From NCBI GenBank assembly GCA_029891385.1, contig CM057228.1:62440523-62504522 (forward strand): a DNA stretch of 64,000 bases, in the 5' to 3' direction. Every line of letters starts with the position of its first letter. Position 1 is the stretch's first letter. Both the position numbers and the translations under genes were made by a program. Positions 24,197-36,474 of the stretch are shown here, one piece after another. Below the pieces are notes generated by a model. That model searched no databases and was not told the origin of the DNA. It saw only the letters and a program-made list of their open reading frames with translations. This stretch comes from Erythroxylum novogranatense (taxonomy: Eukaryota > Streptophyta > Magnoliopsida > Malpighiales > Erythroxylaceae).

Positions 24197-25427
24197 GTTG
24201 TAAACGATCTAGAAGGGGGGTTGAATAGATCTTTAAAGTTTTTCGTAAAGTTCTACAAAAAATCAGAAGTTAATTCACACACAAAAATAAATTAAACAAA
24301 TTTAAATGCATAGAATAAGGAAGAAGAGCAAACATTATTTTAATAGAGGTTCGGTGCTAAGACCTACGTCCTTTACCAAAGCTCCCACTTAGGATTTGTC
24401 AAACCACTTTACTACACACTTTTTAGTTTAATGTGAACTCTTACAACACCACTCGATTTCTGGCTCAAGCTATCTTTACAATCGATTTGTTTTCCGGTAC
24501 AAATCCTACCTCACAAGTGACTTTTCACTAATCACTCAACTCACAATAATAATGGGATAAAGATGAAAGATCAATGCTCAATACAAATTTGAAACAATCT
24601 AAGAGCAATTTAGAGAAAATTTGGAACAATGATGAAATTCTTTGGCTTTTTGGACTTCAGTGATCTGATCCCTTGATGAAACACTATTTATTTGGACTTT
24701 TGGACCTCGAACTTTGAGTGGAAATTAGAAATATGAAAATGAAAGTAAATGAGTGTTTTTGTATATACTTTTTGTTATAGATGATTATGATATTGAAATG
24801 TGAATTATGTATGGATGGTGAGTTGAGGAACCTTAAGTAAGAACTATGGTGATATATGTGAGATCTTATGCAAAAGCAAGAGGGAAACTTGGTGAATGAC
24901 ATAATGCTATTAAATGTAAGAAATCATATGAATTGAGGCTAAGATTTGGATAAATTCCAAATGATAGTTGAATTGTTATAAATGTTGTGAAATTAAGAAA
25001 GTGAGGTTGGCATGAATGTTGAGTTTTGCATGTGGATAAAAATGTGTATTCAAGGGAAATTAGGGAATGATTGAAATAGAATTGGCCAAAGTTTCCTTCT
25101 TTGAAATTGTAGCTTGTTCTTTTATCTTTCCAACGAGACTACATATGCAAGTTTTCGAGATCGGAATTAAGAGTTATAGTTGATACAAGTTATGATGTTA
25201 TATAAGATTGATGTTAGTGACAGCTTTGATGACATGTTTGAGATTTGTGGTTTTGCAGAACCAATTTAGTTGAGTTTTGAGAAGTTGTGAATTGAATTTG
25301 TTGTTTCGATCATTATGAAGAGTTAGGAATTTGAATAAGTAAATATGTGAAGATTATAAGTGTATATGATGTTAGTTTGGATGTGAGAAGCTTTGGAAAG
25401 GGTTGAAGAGGTTTTGGGTAACGCATG

Positions 25428-25610
25428 TCCGTTAAACGGACATGGGAGTCCGTTAAACGGACCTTCTCAGGTCAAAAGGACCCTTTGTTATGCCTATGTC
25501 CGTTAGACGTACATGGATGTCCGTTAAATGGACTTTCTCGGATGGTTTGGTGCATTTTGGGCCGTGAATGTCCGTTAAACGGACATGCATGTCCATTAAA
25601 CGGACATTCA
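25428..25610. repeat. Word cluster GTCCGTTAAACGGAC in solo LTR C
   Basis: Six copies, some mutated, in three doublets starting near 25428, 25497 and 25568. Copies inside the first doublet start 21 bp apart, and doublets repeat every 69-71 bp. The word is an inverted repeat with a single central base. Confidence 0.93.
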
Positions 25611-26801
25611 CCGGTAATCTTGTGAAAATTGCTATTTTTGACACTTTTAGAGGCCGATTTTGATTTTGTAGTCTTCATAAGAGTTGTATATCTAGAAGTC
25701 TACTTTCTAATGGTCCAAGAACTAAATCAATCCGACGTATTGATTGAAAGTTATGGCGTTTGCGCCAAAAGAGGTTCAAATCGATTTAGGGTTTGAACAT
25801 GTTGAATTATTTTGATCATAACTCACCCATTCGACCTCCAATTGAGGTGATTCTTGAAGCACTGAATTCCTAAGACATGTATCCTTCTCTCCATGAAAAT
25901 TTGCATCAATTGGAGTTTAATCGAAAGAGTTTGATTGAATCTTATGATAATCGGAATGATTCATTCTGATCTTGCTATTTTTCCTTCCTTATCCGACCTT
26001 GTCAAATCGTTTGCTTATATCTTTTCCGTCCGACATCCGATTGACTTGGTTCTTGAAACGTTGGATTCCTAAGACAATTAATTTCATTTTATGTGAAATT
26101 TGTGAATTTTAGAGACTTAATTGAGTAAGATTGTTTGAATCAAAGTGAGTCGAGAAATTTTCTGAATATAGTTCAGTACTTTGCGAAATTCGGGATCTGT
26201 GGAGATCCGATTGAAGTGATGCTTGAGGAAAAATAAAATTAAGACATGGGGCTACAAGTTATATGAAGAAGGTATATTTCAATTTTTGCCCCTAAGATCT
26301 TCAATTTTTGAATGGAAATTCGGATTAGTGTGCAGTCTCGGGTTAGAGAACATCTGAAAGTATTTGGCCCTAACTTTTGCTTTAGTAATCCAATTGAGGT
26401 GATTCTTAATTTGGATTAAACTAGAGAAATAGAGCTACAATTTTTATGAAGAAGTCAAGTTTCAAATTGGTCCTTAAGAAGGTAAATTTTTGGATGGAAA
26501 TAATGTACTGGAAATAGTGTTAGCAAAATGATATGTCCGACATGTTTTAAGTATAACTTTTGATGTAGTGCTCCAAATTGAATGATTTTGGTGGCATTAT
26601 GAAATTAAGACAAGGAGGAACAACTTTCTAGAAGGAAGGTTTAGCAAATTCCTTCATTTTGATGTGAGAATAATGTCCTAAAGTAGCATGATTTAAAAGT
26701 AACGTTCAGGGGCAGTTTTGGTATTTAACTTAAAGAGTTGAGACTTTAGGCTTAAGTGGAAGGGCAAATTGGACATTTAGCCCTCATTAATGACATGGCA
26801 C

Positions 26802-26809
26802 TATATAAA
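26802..26809 (+). promoter_or_regulatory. TATA box of solo LTR C
   Basis: tatataaa in the context cattaatgacatggcactatataaat. The 14 nt gacatggcactata are identical in solo LTR F2 near 55421-55434, indicating a shared core promoter. Confidence 0.65.
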
Positions 26810-27645
26810 TGGGCTGGCTGTTGTGTGGAGAAGAGAAAGCCACGAAATTTATAGAAGAAAGAACAAAGAGAGAAGAGAGAAAAGAGATTGTCGTGAAGAA
26901 GAAGAGAGAAAAGGAGAGAAGAGCTAGGGCTGGATTTTTCAAGGGCTTCAAGGGTGATTTTCAAGTGGGTCAAGAAGGGAAAAACGTGGAGGATGAAAAG
27001 TTTTGGGCCCCGTTTCCGAAGCCCAACGATCGGACCGCAGACGAAACATATGCGAATTTCCAAGTTCCTTAACCTGGAAACCATCAAGGAGAAGTTCCTC
27101 CTTGGCATGACATCTCAAGCCCAAGAGCGAACCCACACGACGGAAACATAAAATCCCCCAAAGATTTCTTCATAATGGTAGCTATTAGTCTCTAGCTCAA
27201 TAAAAAAAACAAGAGCCACCCCAAACAGAGCTCTATGGGCCAAGATATGCTTAAGAAATCGAAGTTGGTTTATAGCCCAATCATGCTCTCCAAATCTACC
27301 CATCACTTCCTTTGCATCAAACTTTCTGGATTTAAATCCAATGGTTACCAATTTTTGTGGAGAGGTAACTAAACATGTTATAAATTCAATGCTTTAAGAA
27401 TCGCTCGATTTGGAGGTCGGACGAAGAAGTTATGGTCGAAAGAATCCAATATGTTCATGTCCTCATTCCAACGGAACATGTTTTGGAGCAAATGCCATAA
27501 CTTTTTATACAAATGTCCAATTGCTTTCGTTTATGCACCATTGAAAAGAAGACATCGAGATCTACAACTTATATTAGATGCCTTGAAGTGAGATTCTGCC
27601 TCTAAACTAGTCAAAATCGTAAATTACTGTAGCTAACCTGAGGTT

Positions 27646-27825
27646 GTCCGTTAAACGGACATAAATGTCCGCTTAACGGACACAGACTGGCAAAATAGCC
27701 CCAAAATGTCCGAGAAAGTCCGTTAAACGGACATCCATGTCCGTTTAACGGACATACACTGGAAAAAGGGTCATTTACACCCGAGACTGTCCGTTAAACG
27801 GACATACATGTCCGTTTAACGGACA
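27646..27825. repeat. Word cluster GTCCGTTAAACGGAC in solo LTR C2
   Basis: Three doublets starting at about 27646, 27718 and 27787 (period 69-72 bp). Inside doublets the words start 21 bp apart. The partner of each GTCCGTTAAACGGAC is usually the complementary form GTCCGTTTAACGGAC. Confidence 0.93.
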
Positions 27826-28516
27826 CGCGCATCCCAAAACCCCTTCCAAGCCTCCCAATGCTTCCAACCATTAATCCTAACACCCTAAACCATCAAACCT
27901 TCCCAAATTAAATCCTTCAAGTGTAATCACTCTCCTCAAATGATCAACTACCAATTGGGATGAACTAAACTCCCCAAACATCAACTCAAAACTCATTCAA
28001 CAAGCACATTCTCAACATTTACCAAAGCTATCACATTCAAGCTTTTCATACAACATCATCACTTGCAAAGCCCATAACTCTCAATATTGATATCTAAAAT
28101 TCGCAAACCTTATACCATTGGAAAGCTAAGAGGATAAGCAACATAATTCAAGAAGATCATTTCACCCACAATGGCCTAAATTAACCCAGTTTTTCCCCTC
28201 AAAATTTCAACACACAATTTACCTCTACAAAACCTGAAATTAGTATTTCACACAACAAGATAGATAAGCACATGCACAAAGGAAATCTTCCCAATCTTCA
28301 AATTCAATTCAAAGCCCAAAATGGAGTTCATACAAGCTTTCATACATAGCTTTAAATACATATCGACATTACACAAGTCGCAAAATACATTCGATGCTCA
28401 ATGTTCAATATGCTATTAAAGTTATTCAAAAATCTAGCTCCTAACTTAATACAAAAGCTAAGTCTCTCAAGACCATCCAAATGCCACAAGGATTTACTGA
28501 TCTTCTCGATCTGCAC

Positions 28517-29488
28517 CTGAGGAGGAAAATCGTGGGTTGAGCTATACAGCTCAGTGGCTAAACCATTTATAGTCAATGGCATTGAGCCACACAAATAACC
28601 AAATACATATACATACTAGCATGCTTAGGCATAAGTATATAACAATGAGAATTCAACATTCACAAGCAATTGTCAACTCATAATTCCAAATCATCTTCAT
28701 ACACTAAATGTGATTCATTTCAAGGCAACTTAGAACATCAAATGCAATGCACATTTCAATGGCTAGAGGGTTCCGTGAACAAAACGACGAAACTGAAGTT
28801 TACGCCGTGAATCGAAACGAGTCCATTCTCGGATCTCGTGGGCCTGGCGGGCAGCGGGATAGGGCTTTGACGTCGACGTGCACGTGACTCGAAACGGTTC
28901 CTCTCAGCCCAAATAAAACACATAATCCAATTCAAATGTTCATATAACAAAATACCATGCTTTCATTCAATGGCATACATTCTTATTCAAATGTCAAACA
29001 TTAATTCATACATAACTTGGCATAATCACATTTCTATGGTTTAATCATCATGATATACATCATATCAACATAACAACATGCAACAAGTCACAAACAATGC
29101 ATATACAAACATTTGCCCATTTTGCACAAAAACTATAAATAATTTACCCACCTTAGCCTTGCAATCTCCAAAATCAATGGTTTCTTCCTCCTTGCTCTAG
29201 GGTAGCCCCTTGATTGCCTATACACAACCAAAATTCCATCATTTACTCTCAAATTTTCGAAATCCCCCTTCAAAACCCTAGAAATATCATAACCCAAATC
29301 AAGCCTCCATATAACCCATTCATAAACCCTATAGGTTAGAAACTCAACCCCTAGGTGAAAATCCAACAAAACTTATGAATCCACTATTCATCTTCTTCTT
29401 CCTACCACTTTCTCTCACTAGAGTTTTTCCCATTCACAACACAACACCCATTTCCTTCCACTAAAGCAAGAAGAAGATGAAAACTTAC
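28517..29488 (-). other. Candidate LTR leader intron, solo LTR C2
   Basis: Minus strand: donor AG|GTAAGT at 29488 and acceptor ttcctcctcag at 28517, 972 bp. Confidence 0.42.
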
Positions 29489-30030
29489 CTTAAAGATCTT
29501 GAATCTTCCCCTTTCCACGAATTTCTTCCCCTTTTTCCTTGGATTTTTCGATTTTTCTCTTCTTCCTCTCTTCTTCTCCACTTTTTCCTCTCTTTTTGAC
29601 TCTTTCTCTCTCCTCCCTTTGGCTTGCACGAAATCTCCTCTTCCCTCTCCAAATTTTGTCTTTTATGCCCCTCATTAACATGGACCTTCCAAAAATACCC
29701 CTCCTTGTCTTATAAGGCCCTACTAACCCCTTAAGCCCACTTAAATACTAACATCCACCTACTAACTACTTACATTTACTACTCACTTACCATATTAATC
29801 CCATTTCACCTACTACCTTAATTCAAATTCAATTTCTATTCCTTTTCTCAACTTCTAATTAGAGACCAAATAAATAAATAGAAAAATTAAACCATAAATC
29901 AAGCATAAAGAACCAATTAGGAAATTAAATCATAATTAACAAATTGAACAATTCAAGCAAATAAGAACAAGGCCTAACAAAAAAAGCTTCATCTTGAGCC
30001 AAGCAGTGTCGAAAATAGAGAAAGAAAAAG

Positions 30031-31358
30031 GTAAGAGAATCTTATGAGCTTTGAGATTTTCTTGAGTTTTTGGTTGTTTTGGCTTGAGATTGATATGGGT
30101 TTGTAAATTATGAAGTTAATGTTGGTGATTTTGTCTTGGGTTATGTTTAATTTTGAATGAAAAGTAATAAGGATTATACCTACTTGTATGATTTAGGGGA
30201 TTTTGGAAGTTCTTGAAGTAGACATCTTGACATTATGGGTTTTTGAGAAGTATGATGGTTATGATATTGGATTTAGTTGATTATGGCTTAGGTAATTTTA
30301 AGTTGGAAGAGAGAGAGAAGTAAAGATCAAATTGAAGCATTGGACAAGATTATGGCATGGAATTTAAGGTGGGTAATATGTTTGTTTTTCAAATTTTAAG
30401 CTATTTGTAAGTTTTGGAAAAATCAAGAAAGTGATCATGTTTCTAAGCTATTGTTTTACAATTGATTTTGGAAAGGTTATGAATTGTTAAGTTTCATTAT
30501 TCCCAAATGATTTAAGAAATTCCTCTAATTGTTTTCGGACAATTTTTATAAATGATTTAAATTGTTCATTCAATGGACTTTGAGTGATTTGATAAAGTTG
30601 ATATATTCGTTTGAGTTTATTATGTTTAATTGATTGAAAATTTAATATGTGAACTTGTGTAACATGGTGTTTAAATGATTTGCAATTGTCTAAAGTATGC
30701 ATTCTTTGTTTCGAATAATTGAAAATTGTTATGTGGATTATGGTTTGCAAATTGTGAAGTGATGCTAGAAATGCATATATATGTCATGCTCATGAAATCA
30801 AGTTTTTTTTAAAAATGTGCCATTTGGGCAAAGTATTTTCAATGCATAAATTACATGTTATATGGGTTTGGCATAGTCCCTCAAGAATCGTCACGTACAC
30901 TTCGACCCATGAAAAGGCTTCTCCCGCCTGCCCGCTAGTGGCACGAAGTTCCTTTTAGGACTCCCTTATGTGTACGACTACACAAGGCCATTTTATGGAA
31001 TTGTGTATTCATCATGTGTATGGACTTGCCAAACCATTATGATGTGTTATAGGATTTGATGTTGCTTGAAATGTTATGCATTCATATCTTTGAAATTGTT
31101 CATGCTTTGTGAAAGGAAAATTTTGAGTTTTACGAGAAATAAGAACGTGAGGTTTCTAACTGTGACAGTTTTGGCAATTGTGTATAAATGTTTTAAAAAG
31201 TTGAAGAGTTTGTGAAATAAACATCTGATGAAATTTCTACTATGAAATCCTTTATAAGATGGCAAAATTTTTTAGAAAAGGATTTTGCTTATTTTCCAAC
31301 TTATAAACATATTATCCACGAGCTCTCTAGCTCACCCCCCTTTCATCCCCATCTCCAG
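30031..31358 (+). other. Candidate LTR leader intron, solo LTR C
   Basis: Donor AAAAAG|GTAAGAG and acceptor catccccatctccag, 1328 bp, starting right after the purine-rich leader. Confidence 0.42.
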
Positions 31359-33119
31359 GTATTCGAGCAGGAGATCGGATGAAAGCATGTCAAGAATTTA
31401 TGTTCGTTTTGTATAGCGTGTGTTTTGTATAAAGTAGAGTTTGATATTGATTTTTGTATAGGTCTTGGATATGGCTTAAATTGCCATAAATGTATTACAA
31501 GCATTTTATTTCAGGATGTATGAGAATTATAAAATTGTATAGATTTGAGTAAGATGTGTATGATGTATATAAATGATGAAGTTATGTATGGCTTGGAGAT
31601 ATAAACCATATGTAGGGCTATGGAATGTGACTTGTGATGTTATGAGTATATGATATGATATGATTGGTTTGAGATTGGATTGGATTATGTTTTGTATATG
31701 GACTTGAATATGTTTGTGTTTTGGATTCCGGACAGGTGATCCGATGACTTTGATGATTGATTGGGGTATATATATATAGAAGTGTATTTAAGTTATTTGC
31801 AGGTTTGGGTTATTAAGAGTGCAGCAGTTATGCTGCCGGATTTTTTATATGGTAGTATATGGATAAGTGAAATTGTGTATGAATTTATGGATTTATTGAC
31901 ATGAGTATGAGATTGTTATGGTAAAAAATAAGAATATGATGAATAAGAATAATCAAGTAATTTGAGATTAGTATGAGTTTAAAGATAAGTTTCCAAGTAT
32001 GATAGATGAAAAGCATGCCTAAGAAAGCAAAAACAAAAAAAATTATACCGGTTCGTATAGGTCAAGTATAAGGTATCCAACGCAACGCTTCCTTAAGATA
32101 ATTATTCTCAGATGTCGGACACTTGTAATGTTATTCGATTTCTCTTCATTTGTATGTTTTGATTCCAAATTGAATTCGATCCATATCTGTTTCGCTAGTT
32201 TGTTATTCGATAATCCGATTCGAAATCGCTTCGTATATGTTTTCGCATTTACGTTCGATTTGAATCTTTGATTTCATTTGTATTCGATCCTATTCGCTTC
32301 GCTCTTGATTTCACGTTTTCGTCTATCGCTTTGGATTTTGTTTACGTTTGTTTCGATTTTCGTATCCGCTTTTCTGGTTGGGATCCGGCCTCTGGATCGG
32401 GTTCCAACATGGACTCTTAAGAAGAATAGAGATGTTGTAAAACCTTTTCTAGCCGTTGCATGATTTCTGATGAACATTGCTTAATTTCTTCCTTTCCATT
32501 TAGGAATGACTCAGACATATCTTATTCAGCTCTACCTGATAGTCGACTGGTCGAGCTGTGATAGTCGACTAGTATTAGCATTTTTCACTGCAGGCTTTAA
32601 CTTCGCTCTTTGATCAGTCGACTAGTGCCATGATAATCGACTAATGTTCCTATTCAATTGATTTGTAGTCGACTTATAACATATTAGTCGACTTGTTTCA
32701 ACCCCCATCTGATGATCTTTAATTTATTAGTCGACTTATGATATCTTTGGTCGACTTCTTTGACTCAACGGATATATTTAATCAAATCTTCCCATAATCT
32801 TCATGTTTAATGTCTCTAGCATGTTGAAGATTATTTCCTTATTGATTTCACCATGATTTATCAGCTATCTTGATTTATTTCAACCCACAACACCTGAAAT
32901 AATTTCTTAATCAATTCTATACATTTTATTATTATCAAAATATAAGTGAGATTTAATTTGTCAACCACCATAGGTCCAACAACCAAATGCTTTAAAAATC
33001 TATGGAGGGATCGAAAAATGTGTTAAGAAACTATTGGTTCAAGAATCACTTCATTTCGAGGTCAGGTGACAAAGTTATGGCCGAAAGAAGCAAACATGAT
33101 TTTGCCCCCAATTATATTG

Positions 33120-34070
33120 AACCTGTCTGGGGACAAATGGGATAACTCTCTCTACAGATGTCTTATTAAGATCATATTAGGATGATTTCAAAGAGGACTT
33201 TGAGATATACAACTTTCAAGAGACCTTAAGGTCAAATTTTATCATCTAAAGGGTCAAAAATGGACCAGACAATAGGATAAGACAAAACTAAATGAAAAAG
33301 CAGACGAATTGAAAAGGCAGATAAATTGGGAAAATTGTTATAACTTTCCCTACAGATATCTAATTAGGGTATTATTTATATGGTTCAAAATAAGACTTCA
33401 ATATGTAAAACTTTCATGAAGATCTCAAAGACATATTCTATCGTTTGAAGGGTCAAAATGGAGCAGATGATAGGCATAGACGAAACCAAATGAAAAAGTA
33501 GACGAATAGGAAAAAACAGATGAATGGGGAAAATTGTCATAAGTTTCCCTAAATACATAGGATTAGGGATTTCTTTATATGATTTTAAATATAACTTCAA
33601 TATCTACAACTTTTATGAAGACCTAGAAGACTGATTCTATCGTCTAAATGGTCAAAAATGTAGCAGACAATAGGTACAGATGAAACCAAATGAAAAAGTA
33701 GACGAATGGGAATAATTGCCATAAGTTTCCCTATAGACATCGGATTAGGGAATTATTTATATGATTTTAAAGAGGACTTCAAGATATAAAACTTTCATGA
33801 AGATCTTAAAGACTGATTCTATCGTCTGAAAGGTCAAAAATGGAGCAGACGATAGGTACAGATGAAGCCAAATGAAAAAGCAGTCGAATGGGAAAAAGCA
33901 GATGAATCGGGAAAAATGCTATAACTTTTCCTACAGATATCAGATTAAGACGTTCTTTAGATGGTTTGAAATAGGACTTCAAGATATACAACTTCCATGA
34001 ATACCTAAAAGACAAATTCTATCGTTTGAAGGGTCAAAAATGGACCAGACGATAGTGTACAGAAGGTCAA
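33120..34070. repeat. Tandem array, five units of 182-200 bp, in LTR B
   Basis: The anchor ggtcaaaaatg recurs near 33251, 33450, 33649, 33831 and 34031 (steps 199, 199, 182, 200). Each unit also carries a 'taactttccctacagat' phrase. Element A's LTR has a single unit at the same place (6340), so the array expanded in LTR B or its lineage. Confidence 0.88.
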
Positions 34071-34290
34071 ATATAGAAGAAGCAGAAGGTCAAACACAGA
34101 AGAAGCAGAAGGTCAAACACAGAAGAAACAAAAGGTTAAACACAGAAGAAGCAAAAGGTCAAACAGAGAAAAAAGCATAAGTTCAAACATAGAAGAAGAA
34201 GAAGAAGGTCAAACACAGAAGAAGCAGAAGGTCAAACATAGAAGAAGCCGAAGGTCAAACACAGAAGAAATGACGTCACCACAGACGATT
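34060..34290. repeat. Short tandem array in LTR B, ending in TGACGTCA
   Basis: About nine degenerate 24-27 bp units of aaggtcaaacacagaagaagc end in aatgacgtcaccacag. It sits where element A's LTR has its GATGACGTCATC cluster, so it is the same cassette with a different expanded unit. Confidence 0.8.
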
Positions 34291-35130
34291 CATTTTTATA
34301 CTCTTGAATATCTCCACTTTTAAGGATCATAACTTTCAACCCAAATGTCAAAAGATTCCATACTATATACCGTTAGAAAGTTATAAGAAAGGCCTAAAAC
34401 TTTCTATAAGATACCCTTCTCTAATTCAGCTTATATAAGTCCATAATTTCCCTTCAATTCAGAACTCAAATTTTACATTCATCCACCAATGTACTGCACC
34501 CAGTTCTTAACTTCGTGAAAAATTTTGAGATTCTTAAAGACAGAATTTAGATTTGTTGTATTCATAATAAATGTAGCCATATGTTTCTAGTTTAATCCAA
34601 ATTAAGAATCATCTAGTTTGGATAACTAAAGAAAAATTTGAGACTAAAAGACTGAAGCATACTCTATGAACATTTTCCAGATCAACCACCCATTTTGTTT
34701 CACAATCTTTCTTTAACAAAACTCATACTGTAGCACCCCACTCCCGACGAGACCCGAACCCGATATCTATGGTGATATCCGAGCCCGTGACCCGCGAGGG
34801 CGGCGTACTAGAACATTCATTACCTTCTTAAAAAAATCGTATGACATTTTCTTTTCTTTCAAAACATTAGAGTCATGAAACAATCATTGACTGGCCCAAT
34901 TATAACAAAACATTTTCAAATATAAAACCATTTCCTTGATAAAACAATTTCAATCATTATTAGCACTCATTAGTGCTCGGTCACTCTATACAATTACATG
35001 TAAGCAATTGGGCCTACTAAATACCAAATCAATACACTAATGCGAATCTGGACGACACCGATCCCGACCCGATACTACTCTTGCTAGCGATGAGCGTACT
35101 CCGTGTGTCCAACGGGGTACTCTCCATTTC

Positions 35131-35898
35131 CTAAAAAATAGATGCAATGTTGGGTGAGTTTGCGAACTCAGTGAGAAACCATCATCGATGGTTCACCTAA
35201 CTCATGCATATCCACACAATTACACAATATTGTATATATATCATAAACAAGAAATCACAGGCATTCAATTTCACATTTTATAAGGCAATAAACCTTTCAC
35301 ACAATTCACATTAAACATTCATTTATGCAGTGTGCATGTGACTCTTCCATTTTCTTTCGTTGTTGTGACCGTGCTTTGAGCTCATATACGTTGAGCCATT
35401 GGCTCTGAAACATTGGGCTTAAAGCCCCGAAACGTTGGGCATAGCCCTGATCATCGAGTCGAGGCTCGGAATACGTTGGGCAACTGTGCGTTGAGCTTAA
35501 AGCTCTGAAATCGGTGGCGACACCGGTCACAACTGCCATTATCTGATCATTTACTATGCATGAATGCACATGTCATTTTCCAATTTCTAATTATCGCATT
35601 TCTATTTCCAATTCCAATTAATTACTATTTCCGATCATGTCCTCGGACTTTTGGTCCGGCATTTCATTCCCATGCATTTACCTTTCGTTTCACTACCACA
35701 TTTACAATCCAATTTACTAATGCATTCTCACGCACTTATTCTCATTTACACTTCAATATCACAATCCAATATTTCGAACACCAATGGTCCGAAATCAATC
35801 AAATCAATCAATCACATAGATCCATCCTTGCTTCCTCATGGCAATCAATGCATATAATTAATAAACACATAAGGTTGAGAAACCAACTAGGTTACTCA
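35131..35898 (-). other. Candidate LTR leader intron, solo LTR F
   Basis: Minus strand: donor AG|GTGAGTAACC at 35898 and acceptor catctattttttag at 35131, 768 bp. Both sites are conserved in LTR E. Confidence 0.45.
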
Positions 35899-36380
35899 CC
35901 TATTACTTCCGAGCTAATGCCGGGAAGTTTCCGCCCCGTCTGTCGGACGACGCTCCACTTGGGCCTCTATAAGAAACAGAGAAAGAACGAGTCACTACAG
36001 ATGCCATTTGTGCACATGTAGGTGAAATATGCATGTTCATGAATTTTCCGGCCCTAATTCCAAATTTTCCCATAACAAAATCCGTCTAAAAATTAGAAAC
36101 CTATTGGCGCTGACGGTGCGCAATTCGGACCTCTATAGGTCCCCAATTAAACAAAACAGTGATTAAAGGCTCCGCTACTCGGGGCCACGTCAATTTCCCG
36201 TCCAAAAATTCCGAATTTCTCACAAAATGAAATTAAATGTTCAACGAATCCGATGCCTCAAGAATCAGGTCAATCGGACGTCGGACGGAAAAGAAATTGA
36301 CAAAAGAAGCATGAAATCCCAAATTATCAATTAACAAATAAAAATAATAAAATAAAAATAATAAATAAATAAAAAGAGAG

Positions 36381-36474
36381 TCAGCCTCGCTGGGGGCGAC
36401 GTCTCGCCCCAGCGGGGCTGACTTATTCAGCCTCGTCGCTAGGGCGAGGCGTCGCCCTAGCGACGCGGCCCCTC
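36381..36474. repeat. GC-rich hairpin doublet in solo LTR F
   Basis: Two 46-bp-spaced copies starting tcagcctcg (36381 and 36427). The second contains ctagggcgaggcgtcgccctag, with perfect 9-bp arms. The first contains gctgggg...ccccagc. Strikingly GC-rich within AT-rich surroundings, and in the position other LTRs use for their palindromic words. Confidence 0.88.

Larger units (their letters stand above)
27001..29981 (-). mobile_element. Solo LTR C2 nested in solo LTR C
   Basis: Interrupts the leader of C at gtggaggatgaaaag. AAAAG is duplicated at 26996-27000 and 29982-29986. Minus-strand start is TGTTAGGCC (29979) and the end is GGGGCCCAAAA (27001). About 3.0 kb with no interior. In its own orientation it has a leader, candidate intron (29488-28517), then U3-like text and a GTCCGTTAAACGGAC cluster (27825-27646) before the end. 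The 1-3 nt next to the A-run at 29980 are ambiguous. Confidence 0.82.
24698..32409 (+). mobile_element. Solo LTR C (Gypsy-type), interrupted by solo LTR C2
   Basis: Starts TTTTGGACC (degenerate TGTTGG) and ends GGTTCCAACA, with target duplication TGGAC. Removing C2 leaves about 4.7 kb with one LTR and no interior, so it is a solo LTR formed by LTR-LTR recombination. Plus-strand order: U3-like text, palindromic word cluster (25428-25610), TATA box (26802-26809) in the context gacatggcactata, purine-rich leader (26830-27000 then 29987-30030), candidate intron (30031-31358), end. It has no protein-coding capacity. Confidence 0.88.
16031..32981 (-). mobile_element. SIRE-like Copia retrotransposon with extra 3' ORF
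   Basis: Starts TGTAAACAATC and ends GGTCCAACA, flanked by a perfect target duplication ACCAA (16026-16030 and 32982-32986). Its own length is about 9.2 kb once the nested solo LTR C is removed. Minus-strand order: 5' LTR, primer site, gag with zinc knuckles, protease, integrase, RT, RNase H, word cluster, extra ORF, polypurine tract, 3' LTR. Integrase before RT is the Copia order. The coiled linker after gag, the second knuckle and the extra 3' ORF suggest the SIRE (Maximus) lineage. Several stops and frameshifts make it non-autonomous. Confidence 0.93.
24199..32981 (-). repeat. Copia 5' LTR, interrupted
   Basis: Two pieces, 24199-24697 and 32415-32981, collinear with 16031-17094. The break duplicates TGGAC (24693-24697 and 32410-32414), the target site of solo LTR C. 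The word cluster TAGTCGACTA lies at 32541-32760. Confidence 0.92.
32987..34728 (-). repeat. LTR B, middle piece
   Basis: Continues LTR B after the Copia insertion. It contains the 182-200 bp tandem array (33120-34070) and the aaggtcaaacacagaagaag array (34060-34290), then text collinear with element A's LTR near 6720-7130. Confidence 0.85.

Noticed and set aside
27115..27351. Minus-strand frame of 78 codons in solo LTR C2
   Set aside because: Looks protein-like in places but has no recognised family and lies inside an LTR; not enough support for a gene.
25428..27825. Evenly spaced palindromic repeats that resemble a CRISPR array
   Set aside because: The repeats are 15 bp, paired, and inside plant LTRs; no cas genes and no unique spacers of uniform length.
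35306..36021. Open frames in solo LTR F (87 and 153 codons)
   Set aside because: They lie within a solo LTR bounded by target duplications and read through its repeated non-coding phrases and candidate splice donor.
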